Below, in pieces: positions 28,270 to 36,296 of a stretch of 64,000 nucleotides of DNA. Source of the DNA: Metabacillus flavus (lineage in GTDB: Bacteria; Bacillota; Bacilli; Bacillales; Bacillaceae); assembly GCF_018283675.1 (NCBI RefSeq), contig NZ_JAGVRK010000001.1:2232001-2296000 (forward strand), in the 5' to 3' direction. The notes beneath the pieces were generated by a model, which saw nothing but the letters and a program-made list of their open reading frames with translations, was not told the origin of the DNA and ran no database searches. Positions within the stretch are counted from its first letter, which is position 1, and every line of letters begins with the position of its first letter. Position numbers and translations under genes: made by a program.

Positions 28270-29232
28270 TTAAATTTTTCTTTTTCCAATATATTTCGCA
28301 ATCGAGTGCATCGTGCTTCTAGCCTTATTGGAGGGCATTTCATTAAGCAGCGCGAAAGCTTTGTCAAGATAGCGGTTGCTTACATCGTAGGATTTCTCAA
28401 TAGCACCTGATTTTTTTATGGCGTCAATAAGCGGTTTGATTTCATCAGGCTTCGTCTCAGCGCTTATTTTTATAATTTCCTTTCTTAATTCCCGGTCCTC
28501 CATTGAAATCAGTACCGGAAGCGTAATATTCCCCTGCAGAAGGTCGCTTCCAACCGGCTTTCCGAGCTCCTTTTCAGAGGAAGTAAAATCAAGAATATCA
28601 TCTATAATTTGGAAAGACATCCCTACATTATAGCCGAACCAATATAATTTTTTATGCAGCTCTGGAGCCGTACCGGCCGATATAGCCCCGAGCTGGCAGC
28701 TAGTCGCAATTAGTATGGCGGTTTTCCTTTTTATTCTCTTCAGGTAGTCCTTCAATGACTGTTCGTATCGATATTTATCTTTAAGCTGCTCGATTTCTCC
28801 AATGACTACGTCTACGATTGTCCGGGAGAGAATCTTATGAGCGAGCGGATCTTCGAGTGCCGTCATTTGTTCAAGAGATTTTGCAAGCAAATAATCACCA
28901 GTATACATGGCGATTCGGTTGTCCCACCTTGCTTTGACGGTCGGTCTTCCCCTTCGGAGTTCTGCATCATCAATTACATCGTCATGGACGAGAGTCGCCA
29001 TATGGATGATTTCAAGAGCCACAGCTACGTGCTTGATTTTATCAATATGATAATCTCCGAACATTCCCGATAGCAGCACAAAAACCGGGCGTATCCGTTT
29101 TCCGCCTGCCTGGAGCATATCAAGCCCTGCTTCACTAAGCATTGGATAACTGGATTGAACCACTTTTTCAAGCTCCTGTTCAATCACATCCAGATCTTTG
29201 TTCAAAAACGTATATAAATTTTTAAATTTCAT
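28270..29232 (-). CDS. hepT: Heptaprenyl diphosphate synthase component II
   Basis: 320 residues. Catalytic subunit of the two-component trans-prenyltransferase that makes the C35 side chain of menaquinone-7. Both aspartate-rich motifs are intact: DDVIDDAELRRGRP (FARM) and DDILDFTSSEKELGKP (SARM), plus GGKRIRPVFVLLS. Start chosen at 29232 (MKFKNLYTFLN), matching the family and following GGTGG; the frame extends to 29247. Works with hepS, with menG between them. Confidence 0.95.
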   Translation of the reverse strand: MKFKNLYTFLNKDLDVIEQELEKVVQSSYPMLSEAGLDMLQAGGKRIRPVFVLLSGMFGDYHIDKIKHVAVALEIIHMATLVHDDVIDDAELRRGRPTVKARWDNRIAMYTGDYLLAKSLEQMTALEDPLAHKILSRTIVDVVIGEIEQLKDKYRYEQSLKDYLKRIKRKTAILIATSCQLGAISAGTAPELHKKLYWFGYNVGMSFQIIDDILDFTSSEKELGKPVGSDLLQGNITLPVLISMEDRELRKEIIKISAETKPDEIKPLIDAIKKSGAIEKSYDVSNRYLDKAFALLNEMPSNKARSTMHSIAKYIGKRKI

Positions 29233-29256
29233 TCCATCCACCAACAATCAAGTGTG

Positions 29257-29967
29257 TTATTTAACAGGTTTGGAACCCATATGCATAGCAGCTACTCCAC
29301 CGGTAAAAGGCTTCACTTCCACGTTGTCCAGTCCTGCTGTCCTGAACATGGCAGCAAGCTCCTTCATTCCTGGAAAGTCCCTTGCCGATTCCTGAAGCCA
29401 GGAATATTCCTTGAAGCTTTTAGCAAATACCTTTCCGAAAAGAGGCATAATGTAACGGAAATACACGTAGTAAAGCTGTTTAAATCCAGGCATTTCAGGC
29501 TGTGAGGTTTCAAGACAGACCACTTTGCCCCCGGGCTTAACTACTCTCTGCATCTCCTTTAGCACGGTCATGTAATCGGGCACATTCCGCAGGCCAAATC
29601 CAATGGTAACATAATCAAATGAAGAATCCTGGAACGGAAGCTCCATAGCATTGCCATGCAGGAGAGAAACGTGTTTCATCCCAGATTTCTTTACCTTTTC
29701 ATTGCCGACTGAAAGCATATTCTGGCTGAAATCAAGCCCGATCGCTTCCCCTTCCGGACCTACCGCTTCTGCAAGAGCAAGAGTCCAGTCAGCTGTCCCG
29801 CAGCACACATCCAAAGCTTTTGCTCCCGGCTGAACGCTCATCCGCTTCATGGTTTCTTTACGCCAAGCCACATGGCGCTGAAAGCTAATTACTGAATTCA
29901 TTTTATCGTAATGCGGGGAAATTTTCTCAAATACCCCATGTACACGCTCTTCTTTTGACTGCTGCAT
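29257..29967 (-). CDS. menG: Demethylmenaquinone methyltransferase
   Basis: 236 residues; also called menH/ubiE. SAM-dependent C-methylation of demethylmenaquinone, the last menaquinone step. Visible: [17 protein letters not shown] (SAM site), [25 protein letters not shown]. Two nt downstream of hepS and about 25 nt upstream of hepT: the tail-forming enzyme and the finishing methylase are one operon, supplying the quinol used by qcrABC. Confidence 0.95.
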   Translation of the reverse strand: MQQSKEERVHGVFEKISPHYDKMNSVISFQRHVAWRKETMKRMSVQPGAKALDVCCGTADWTLALAEAVGPEGEAIGLDFSQNMLSVGNEKVKKSGMKHVSLLHGNAMELPFQDSSFDYVTIGFGLRNVPDYMTVLKEMQRVVKPGGKVVCLETSQPEMPGFKQLYYVYFRYIMPLFGKVFAKSFKEYSWLQESARDFPGMKELAAMFRTAGLDNVEVKPFTGGVAAMHMGSKPVK

Positions 29968-29969
29968 TA

Positions 29970-30776
29970 TTAAAACCCTTCTTCCGCAAGCTTAGTGGAT
30001 AAGGTATCTTCATGAAATCTCATATTTTCAAGCCTGCCAAGCAAAGCCTGCTTCATGGTATGTGAGCTTTCTAGGCTTCTCTCAACAAGTGAAACCGCCT
30101 CATCAAAGTAAAAATTGCACCGTTTTATTAAATCCGTCCGAACTGTCTCTATATCCTGAAAGGGTCCTTTTTCTGATGAATATTTCCTCATCATCATTGA
30201 ACTTCCGGATACCATTCTCATTTTCTCAGCAGACAGGCGTTTATAAGAAAGAAATTTCTTGGACACTGCTTTCCACAGATCAATGCCAAAATGGTCTGAA
30301 AGATGCTGGCATAATGCTGTTTCGATCACAAGCATGCTTTTGACCGCTTCTTCCATATCCATGTCCGATGCCTCATACAGCCTTATTTTGTGTTCGTTGA
30401 TTTCTTTTATCGCCGTTGCTAACGTTCGAACCATCCTGACATCATTCATTTCTGCCAGAAGAGCATAATAAAGGCCGCTGTAATAGTCCCCTGCCAGGAC
30501 CGTAAGCTGCCGTTTGAAAAACTGTCCTTTCTCTACATGAACAGAAGTCGTTACATTATCATGGGTATCAAGGGCAATCTGGACCAGCATAGCTGTGACC
30601 GTATAATTTTTCTTTTCCTCTTCTGTTACAGGAGCTTCATCTAAAATTGCATAGAATAGAAGCAATTTATCTTCATCCACTACAGGTGAAGATAAAAAGC
30701 GCGCCAAATACGGATGGCTCAATTTCAGATCTAATCGCTCTTTTAATTCCGCCAATGTTTCATAGATGTTCTGCAA
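29970..30776 (-). CDS. hepS: Heptaprenyl diphosphate synthase component I
   Basis: 268 residues. The non-catalytic partner of HepT that sets product length. Recognised by [11 protein letters not shown] near the N-terminus and [18 protein letters not shown]; no DDxxD motif, as usual for this subunit. I start at TTG 30776 ([11 protein letters not shown]), behind AAGGGTG at good distance; a GTG three codons earlier (30785) is the alternative. Confidence 0.92.
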   Translation of the reverse strand: MQNIYETLAELKERLDLKLSHPYLARFLSSPVVDEDKLLLFYAILDEAPVTEEEKKNYTVTAMLVQIALDTHDNVTTSVHVEKGQFFKRQLTVLAGDYYSGLYYALLAEMNDVRMVRTLATAIKEINEHKIRLYEASDMDMEEAVKSMLVIETALCQHLSDHFGIDLWKAVSKKFLSYKRLSAEKMRMVSGSSMMMRKYSSEKGPFQDIETVRTDLIKRCNFYFDEAVSLVERSLESSHTMKQALLGRLENMRFHEDTLSTKLAEEGF

Positions 30777-30955
30777 AGAAATCACCCTTGTCCCCTAATC
30801 ATTTAATCGTCCATTCGACCTGCTAGCAAAGACGTAAAAGCCAAGACCGGCAAATATAATTATAACATATTCTGTCCGTTCATTCCCTAAATAAGTATTC
30901 GTCCGATGAAGCGCTTAGAGAAGCACACCTTTAAGCCTGCTCCCCATCGCTGAAC

Positions 30956-31183
30956 TTATTTTCTAGGATCGCTTTCCATTTCTCCATGGCTGGTCAGGAT
31001 CTTAGCATTTCCACGCACTTTTATTGCAGATGTGTGCTCTGTAAATTGGGCAATCATTACTTCGCCTTTATCCAATTTCTCTGAATGATGAAAGCGTGTA
31101 TCGGAACCGCGTGTCAGTCCAATGACGTGCACACCGTCTTCTATGGCTTTGATGACGACAAAATCATTCGCCGGATTTTTCAT
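30956..31183 (-). CDS. mtrB: Tryptophan RNA-binding attenuation protein TRAP
   Basis: 75 residues. Forms an 11-mer ring that binds tryptophan and then (G/U)AG repeats in trp RNA. Visible: [47 protein letters not shown], with the Lys/Arg positions that contact RNA. It is 30 nt downstream of folE as in the B. subtilis mtrAB operon. Its target array is found upstream of trpE in this window. No anti-TRAP gene is seen here. Confidence 0.96.
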   Translation of the reverse strand: MKNPANDFVVIKAIEDGVHVIGLTRGSDTRFHHSEKLDKGEVMIAQFTEHTSAIKVRGNAKILTSHGEMESDPRK

Positions 31184-31213
31184 TCTGTTCTACCGCCCAT
31201 CTATTAAGGATAA

Positions 31214-31783
31214 TCAAGAGCTGCGAATGAGGGAAAGCACCTCTGCTCTTGCTGACTGATCATTTTGGAATACACCTCTAACTGCAGAAGTAATAGTTTT
31301 TGAACCAGGCTTCTTCACGCCGCGCATGGTCATGCACATATGCTCAGCTTCTACCACAACCATAACTCCATGCGGTTCAAGCGTGTCTAAAATACTGTCT
31401 GCTACAGTAGACGTAATTCTTTCTTGGAGCTGAGGGCGCTTCGCTACTGCTTCTACTGCCCTGGCCATCTTGCTCAGTCCAGTAACCTTGCCGCCCTTAG
31501 GAATATAGGCAACATGAGCATGACCGTAAAAAGGGACAAGATGATGTTCACACATAGAATAAAATGGGATGTCTTTTATAAGGACGAGTTCTTCATGGTC
31601 TTCCCCGAAGATCGTTTTGAAGTGTTCAGAAGGGTCTTCACTTAAGCCTGAAAAAATCTCCGCATACATGCGGGCAACCCTCTTAGGGGTATCCATCAGC
31701 CCTTCGCGGTTCGGATCTTCTCCAATCGCTTCCAGGATTAATTTTACAGCATCTTCAATTTTACCGTGGTTAATCTCGTTCAT
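31214..31783 (-). CDS. folE: GTP cyclohydrolase I
   Basis: 189 residues; also called mtrA. Opens the GTP ring to give dihydroneopterin triphosphate for folate. Visible: zinc-site [19 protein letters not shown] (Cys, His), [23 protein letters not shown], and the second Cys region [25 protein letters not shown] precedes ATG 31783. Followed by mtrB. Confidence 0.97.
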   Translation of the reverse strand: MNEINHGKIEDAVKLILEAIGEDPNREGLMDTPKRVARMYAEIFSGLSEDPSEHFKTIFGEDHEELVLIKDIPFYSMCEHHLVPFYGHAHVAYIPKGGKVTGLSKMARAVEAVAKRPQLQERITSTVADSILDTLEPHGVMVVVEAEHMCMTMRGVKKPGSKTITSAVRGVFQNDQSARAEVLSLIRSS

Positions 31784-31962
31784 TTAGCTGCCTCCTGCGT
31801 ACATAACAAAAAATTATTTTCGTTCGTTTTATTCAGATTCTAGCACATCAATGAGTTTAAAAGCAAAAGCTAGAGCCTTCTTGGATGCTCTGTAACGCTT
31901 GATTATATATGTATAGATTTTCCAGGAAGATGATTTCCTCCAAATTAAACAGTAAACAAATG

Positions 31963-31984
31963 AAAAGCCCCTTAAAAAGGGGCT
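31963..31984 (-). terminator. Terminator of hbs
   Basis: Minus strand AGCCCCTTTTTAAGGGGCT followed by TTTCATTTG. About 60 nt after the hbs stop. Confidence 0.75.
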
Positions 31985-32044
31985 ATCTGTGAAGAAACGT
32001 GTATGTATTTGCTCATGCCATACACAAATAAAAGAATGTGCTAA

Positions 32045-32323
32045 TTATTTGCCAGCAACAGCATCTTTAAGAGCTTTACCTGGTTTGAAAGCAGGCACTT
32101 TACTTGCCGGGATTTCGATTTCTTCACCAGTTTGCGGGTTACGGCCTTTACGGGCTGCACGCTCGCGAACTTCGAAGTTGCCAAAACCGATAAGTTGTAC
32201 TTTATCGCCGTCTTTCAACGCGTCAAGAATCGTGTCGAATACGGATTCAACTGCTTTAGTAGCGTCCTTTTTAGATAGTTCGCTAGCCTCAGCTACTGCA
32301 TTGATTAGTTCTGTTTTGTTCAT
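32045..32323 (-). CDS. hbs: DNA-binding protein HU
   Basis: 92 residues, identical in length to B. subtilis HBsu. A histone-like dimer that bends and compacts DNA. Visible: [46 protein letters not shown] (the beta-arm) and [13 protein letters not shown]. Start 32323 follows GGGAGGAGGTGAAAGGC; the frame opens three codons earlier with GTG inside the ribosome binding site. Codon use is strongly biased, as for a highly expressed gene. Confidence 0.97.
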   Translation of the reverse strand: MNKTELINAVAEASELSKKDATKAVESVFDTILDALKDGDKVQLIGFGNFEVRERAARKGRNPQTGEEIEIPASKVPAFKPGKALKDAVAGK

Positions 32324-32352
32324 GCCTTTCACCTCCTCCCAAGAATGGGTAG

Positions 32353-32373
32353 AATAACAGTTAAGCTGTTATT
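32353..32373 (-). promoter_or_regulatory. Stem-loop in the hbs 5' leader
   Basis: Inverted repeat AATAACAG/CTGTTATT about 20 nt before the hbs ribosome binding site. Not followed by a T run, so it is not a terminator; an mRNA-stabilising role is possible but unproven. Confidence 0.45.
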
Positions 32374-32436
32374 ACATTTCTTCACAGAAATCGCCTGAAT
32401 TATACGTAAAATCAAGCTTTTACTGTTAACACGCTT

Positions 32437-32465
32437 ATCTTAACGGATAATAAAAGAGAATTCAA
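32437..32465 (-). promoter_or_regulatory. Promoter of hbs
   Basis: Minus strand TTGAAT (32460-32465), 17-nt spacer, TAAGAT (32437-32442). A further TATAAT lies downstream near 32400 without a good -35. The rest of the 370-base gap between hbs and the repeat-protein gene holds only AT-rich sequence and the terminator at 32661. Confidence 0.5.
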
Positions 32466-32660
32466 TGATTTTCCGCTTGAAAAGCGCATATTTTAGGCAA
32501 ATCTGACCATTAGAGAGAAATTATTCTCCCAATGCTGATAGTAGATTATCATAATTAATTTACCTTAGCAAGAAATAACGCTGAAATTCGTTGATATTAA
32601 AGGGATTAGGAGCAATAAAAGGAAATTTACTGTCTGATTTTTTAATTATGTAAACAGCAA

Positions 32661-32686
32661 AGAAAGGCTGTTATACCAGCCTTTCT
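32661..32686 (-). terminator. Terminator after the CotG-like gene
   Basis: Perfect 10-bp stem AGAAAGGCTG/CAGCCTTTCT with a 6-base loop, beginning six bases after the stop codon of the repeat protein. Confidence 0.8.
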
Positions 32687-32692
32687 TAAAGC

Positions 32693-33229
32693 TTAGTGTT
32701 GGTTCCCGCTTCTGCGAATGGAACGGCAAACCCACGGATTTCTGTTTCTTGAACCTTTGCCTGAACGACGGCCAGTTCCTCTGCGCGAGCCTCTGCCGGA
32801 ACGGCGGCTGCCTCTGCGTGATCCTCTGCCGGAACAGCGGCTGCCTCTGCGTGATCCTCTGCCGGAACGGCGGCTGCCTCTGCGTGATCCTCTGCCGGAA
32901 CGGCGGCTGCCTCTGCGCGAACCTCTGCCGGAACGGCGGCTGCCTCTGCGTGATCCTCTGCCGGAACGGCGGCTGCCTCTGCGCGAACCTCTGCCGGAAC
33001 GGCGGCTGCCTCTGCGTGATCCTCTGCCGGAACGGCGGCTGCCTCGGCGCGAACCTCTGCCGGAACGGCGGCTGCCTCGGCGTGAACCTCTGCCGGAACG
33101 GCGGCTTCTTCCTGGAGGCATCATTAACATCTCTTCTACCTCTGCTTCAGATGGGTCTTGAAACAAGAATCCTTCAAGACCATTTTCCAAAGCAAGCTGA
33201 TGAGCATCAAAAATATCATGCTGTGTCAT
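32693..33229 (-). CDS. CotG-like Ser/Arg/Gly-repeat spore coat protein
   Basis: 178 residues. A short acidic N-terminal head (1-41, MTQHDIFDAHQLALEN...EAEVEEMLMMPPG) is followed by about ten tandem copies of the 11-mer SGRGSRRGSRR and a basic tail ending RSIRRSGNQH. The extreme Arg content and one to three Ser per unit resemble the central modules of CotG proteins, the known substrates of the CotH kinase. Here cotH is divergent, 160 bp away, exactly the cotG-cotH arrangement. Repeat copies differ almost only at synonymous positions of this frame, which argues that this strand is coding. AAAGGGGG precedes the ATG at a rather long distance. Probably made in the mother cell late in sporulation. 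Similarity to B. subtilis CotG is in composition and context, not alignable sequence. Confidence 0.82.
   Translation of the reverse strand: MTQHDIFDAHQLALENGLEGFLFQDPSEAEVEEMLMMPPGRSRRSGRGSRRGSRRSGRGSRRGSRRSGRGSRRGSRRSGRGSRRGSRRSGRGSRRGSRRSGRGSRRGSRRSGRGSRRGSRRSGRGSRRGSRCSGRGSRRGSRRSGRGSRRGTGRRSGKGSRNRNPWVCRSIRRSGNQH
32790..33105 (-). repeat. 33-bp tandem repeat array encoding the SGRGSRRGSRR units
   Basis: Nine full 33-bp copies plus a partial tenth, head to tail without spacers, all inside the CotG-like gene. Variation between copies is limited to a few positions (GTGAT/GCGAA, TCTGC/TCGGC, GGC/AGC). Confidence 0.95.
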
Positions 33230-33353
33230 ATATCTTCTAACCCCCTTTATTCTTTATGCTCTAGAATACGCTTCAGCGTTTGCGATTGCTTGGTTTGTTG
33301 TCCCACACTTTGAAAATATACTCGTGCCCTTTAACAAAGATTAGTTGTCTTTG

Positions 33354-33361
33354 CATATGAT
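33354..33361 (+). promoter_or_regulatory. Possible sigma-K -10 element of cotH
   Basis: CATATGAT fits the sigma-K -10 pattern CATANNNT, with an AC dinucleotide about 18 bases upstream. Transcription would begin about 20 nt before the cotH start. The motif is short, so chance is possible. Confidence 0.35.
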
Positions 33362-33389
33362 GGGATACCATCAAAAAGGTGTGATGAAT

Positions 33390-34493
33390 ATGAGCTCTGC
33401 CGAAGCATCCATTAAAAAGCTGAATTGCTCCATCAATCCCCGCCATCTGGGCGAACTTAAACGGGATTTATGGAATGATGAACCTCTCCCTATTACACTT
33501 GGCTTTCAGGATCAATCAAAGGTTCATGCCGAAATCGCTTACAGGGGAGCACATACCAGGAAAGCGAAGAAAAAATCATATTTTATTAAACATGCAGGAA
33601 AGAAAACGCTGAATGGGGAACGTGAATTTCATTTAAATGCCGAATATTATGATCCTTCTTTTATGAGAAATGCATTGTCATTTAAGTTCTTAGATTTAAT
33701 CGGACTGATTGTCCCTCACTGGGAATATGTAAAGTTCTATATAAATGGAAAATACGAAGGAATTTATTTAAAGCTTGAGTCTGTAAATGAAGACTTTGCA
33801 GAAAACCACAGGCTTAATCCTTGCTCCATCATCTATGCAATTGATGGAGACGCTAACTTTTCACTTCACAGCGACCTTGATAAGTCGCTGAAAAATAACT
33901 TGCTGCAAGGATATGAACTAAAAACAGGCAATAAAACAGCGCTTAAGAGGCTAACTGAATTTATAGTATTTATAAATACGGCCACACATCAGGAATTTGA
34001 AAAAAGAATTGCTGAATATTTAAATGTCCGGCAGTACTTGACTTGGCTGGCAGGTGTAGTTTGCCTCCAAAACTTTGACGGTTTTGTTCATAATTATGCG
34101 CTATTGCTGGATGAACAGACGAATCAATTTAATATTATCCCCTGGGATTACGATGCCACCTTCGGGAGAGATGTGAACGGTACCAATATGGGAGCTGAAT
34201 ACGTCAGAATTGAGGGATACAATACACTGTCTGCAAGACTACTCGCCATTGAATCTTTTAAAAATCTTTATGCTGGGCTAATGTGCAGTTTATTGGATCA
34301 ATCATTTACTGCCAAAACAGTTGCTCCAATGATTGATGATCTGTTTGTCCAATTGGAACCGGAAGTTCAAGGAGACCCTTATATCGGGAAATATTTACAG
34401 GAATTTAGACAGGAGCCCCTCTTCATTAAAGATTTTATTCAGGCTAGAAACGATTTTTTATCCAGGGAATTGTCCAGCAGAGGATGGAAGTAG
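33390..34493 (+). CDS. cotH: Spore coat protein kinase CotH
   Basis: 367 residues. An atypical protein kinase that phosphorylates serines of CotB and CotG and so controls assembly of outer coat proteins. Visible: EIAYRGAHTRKAKKKSYFI (glycine-poor ATP-binding region), REFHLNAEYYDPSFMRNALSF, GFVHNYALL, and IPWDYDATFGRD (about 250-262) with the metal-binding and catalytic Asp residues, then YVRIEGYNTL. Start 33390 follows AAAGGTGTGATGAAT; in-frame ATGs at 33345, 33360 and 33384 are less well placed. The two neighbours are its expected substrate families, divergent CotG-like and downstream CotB. Confidence 0.95.
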   Translation: MSSAEASIKKLNCSINPRHLGELKRDLWNDEPLPITLGFQDQSKVHAEIAYRGAHTRKAKKKSYFIKHAGKKTLNGEREFHLNAEYYDPSFMRNALSFKFLDLIGLIVPHWEYVKFYINGKYEGIYLKLESVNEDFAENHRLNPCSIIYAIDGDANFSLHSDLDKSLKNNLLQGYELKTGNKTALKRLTEFIVFINTATHQEFEKRIAEYLNVRQYLTWLAGVVCLQNFDGFVHNYALLLDEQTNQFNIIPWDYDATFGRDVNGTNMGAEYVRIEGYNTLSARLLAIESFKNLYAGLMCSLLDQSFTAKTVAPMIDDLFVQLEPEVQGDPYIGKYLQEFRQEPLFIKDFIQARNDFLSRELSSRGWK

Positions 34494-34614
34494 GCAACAG
34501 AACCAATTGTTGCTAATTTGCTAAATTTGGGTTCATATCTTGGTTCAACTTATGCCATGGGTGAGTATAAATGCATTATAAATAACTACTATGGACATTT
34601 TCCGAGGAGGAAGA

Positions 34615-35565
34615 ATGATGAAACAAAAGCAAAACTCAAGAAACTGGAAATCTTATGTTGGCGAAACAGTGAAAATTAACCGCGGTGGCCCTGAAGCCAA
34701 AAAAGGGTTACTCCTTGATTTAGGTACAGATTTCCTCGTTTTAGCCGTAGAAAAACCTGGTCCTAAAAGTCCGGTTGTTTACTACCAGCTTCACCACGTT
34801 AAAAGCGTGACCGCAGAATCCAATGCAGAACAAGAAGTAGATGAAAGAGCAGTTGCAGCTGCTGAAGCTGAAGCAAGATTGGAAGAAGCGGAAGCACAGA
34901 AACAAGACGGAAAAGTACAGGAAATTCCTGACTATTACTATTCACGCAATTTCCGCAGCCTGCTTCGCATGCATGCAGGCGAAGCAGTTCAAATCAATCA
35001 GGGCGGACCAGATTCCGTAAAAGGGACAATTTTGGACGTAAAAAGTGACTTTGTCATTGTAAAATCCAAAAAAGATGTTCTTTATATCAGCATGTATCAT
35101 ATCAAAAGCCTTGCAGGCATTGTCAGCAAAGAACAGGAAAACGAGCAGGAAAACGAAGGCAAAGAAGACTGCGGCTGCGAGGATGAATACTATCTGGCGC
35201 ATAGTTACGATAAGCTGTTCCAAGTCCTAAGAGGATCTCAAGTAGCCGTTCATAGCGGAGGCCCCGAAAAAGCAGAAGGCACCTTGTATGAGCAAGGACG
35301 CGGCAGATATGTTTTGGAGGGAAAAAAAGAATCCATCGTTATTGAACCAGGACACGTTCGCAGTATTAAAGCCAAATTGTCCAATGAAGAAGAAAGCAAT
35401 GCAGAAGAAAATCAAAACGGGAACGAAGAAAATAATAACAAATCACAGGATTCAAATAAAAGCAGCCAGGAAGCGAACCAGAATGTTGAAGCGACCCGCG
35501 AACGCAGCTACGATAAAGTGTATACTCAAGTAACGAAAACAGTGGATTTCCACTGGAAAAGATAA
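34615..35565 (+). CDS. cotB: Spore coat protein CotB
   Basis: 316 residues. Outer-coat protein with three copies of a domain marked by (V/I).I(N/H).GGP...KG (about residues 12-75, 118-180 and 205-255: VKINRGGPEAKKG, VQINQGGPDSVKG, VAVHSGGPEKAEG). A charged Glu/Asn/Ser linker follows, and the C-terminus YTQVTKTVDFHWKR is nearly that of B. subtilis CotB. The long Ser/Lys/Arg tract that CotH phosphorylates in B. subtilis CotB is absent; the linker is acidic and Asn-rich instead. GAGGAGGAAGA precedes tandem ATGs at 34615/34618. Lies 121 nt after cotH. Confidence 0.92.
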   Translation: MMKQKQNSRNWKSYVGETVKINRGGPEAKKGLLLDLGTDFLVLAVEKPGPKSPVVYYQLHHVKSVTAESNAEQEVDERAVAAAEAEARLEEAEAQKQDGKVQEIPDYYYSRNFRSLLRMHAGEAVQINQGGPDSVKGTILDVKSDFVIVKSKKDVLYISMYHIKSLAGIVSKEQENEQENEGKEDCGCEDEYYLAHSYDKLFQVLRGSQVAVHSGGPEKAEGTLYEQGRGRYVLEGKKESIVIEPGHVRSIKAKLSNEEESNAEENQNGNEENNNKSQDSNKSSQEANQNVEATRERSYDKVYTQVTKTVDFHWKR

Positions 35566-35599
35566 GTAACACACGATAATCTGCAAGGAGGAGCGACCG

Positions 35600-36258
35600 T
35601 TGACTTACACACAGCTGATCGGAAAACCGGTTGAAGCAGAAATTACCGGCAAAGTAAGATTTTTAGGACAATTAGTAGACGCAGGACTGGATATCATCGT
35701 TTTATTCAACGGCACTCAGCACCTTTATATCCCCTTCTGCACGTTCACAGCATCCAGCAGACAACTGAACCGGATTGTTTTGAAGGTGAAGTTCCAGAAA
35801 AACCGGTAAAGTCTGATGAGCAGATTTCTTACCGGAAAACGCTGAATCAGGCGAAGGGAATATTCGCAGAAATTTATGTGACCGGCAATAAATCTCTGCA
35901 TGGATATATTACAAATGTGTTGAATGACTACCTGGTTTTTTATTCACCTGTCTTCAAAAATGTACTGATTTCCCTTCACCATTTAAAGTGGCTGATTCCA
36001 TATCCCGCTAATACCACTCCCTATACATTAAACAGCCAGGAGCTGCCTGTTACGATTGCAGGACTAAGCGTGAATCGAAATTTAGAGGAGCAGCTTAAGA
36101 AACATACCGGCCAAATGCTTGTTTTTGATTTAGCTGAAAATCCTGAAAAAATAGGACTTCTCAAAAACATTGAACAAAACATGATGGAACTGATAAAAGC
36201 AGACGGACAGCCCATCTATCTGAAAATCAGCCACGTTAAGGCTGCTCATTTGCCTTAA
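35600..36258 (+). CDS. CotB-like (DUF2642-type) coat protein, frameshifted
   Basis: About 219 residues if repaired. It starts with TTG behind AAGGAGGAGCGACCG, 34 nt after cotB. The first part (VEAEITGKVRFLGQLVDAGLDIIVLFNG) and the second (GIFAEIYVTGNKSLHGYITNVLNDYLVFYS...SLHHLKWLIPY) resemble the CotB/DUF2642 small beta-barrel repeat. The frame breaks near 35730-35734: four C are present where five would join the halves as YIPLLHVHSIQ. As read, the first frame stops at 35809. The downstream frame is intact to the stop at 36258, so loss of function is either recent or an artefact. Presumed spore-coat protein from context. Confidence 0.78.
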
Positions 36259-36266
36259 AAAACACA

Positions 36267-36296
36267 AACCAATGAGAAGATCTCATTGGTTTTTTA
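36267..36296. terminator. Bidirectional terminator between cotB2 and the permease gene
   Basis: Perfect stem AACCAATGAG/CTCATTGGTT with an AAGAT loop, followed by TTTTT on the plus strand. It lies between convergent genes and overlaps the permease stop codon region. Confidence 0.85.

Noticed and set aside
32790-33105. Regular 33-bp repeats resembling a CRISPR array.
   Set aside because: The units are contiguous with no unique spacers and encode protein; no cas genes are nearby.
32718-33240. Two long plus-strand open frames rich in Leu/Pro/Glu or Cys/Asn over the 33-bp array.
   Set aside because: They are by-products of a period divisible by three. No ribosome binding site fits, and copy-to-copy changes are synonymous only in the minus-strand frame.
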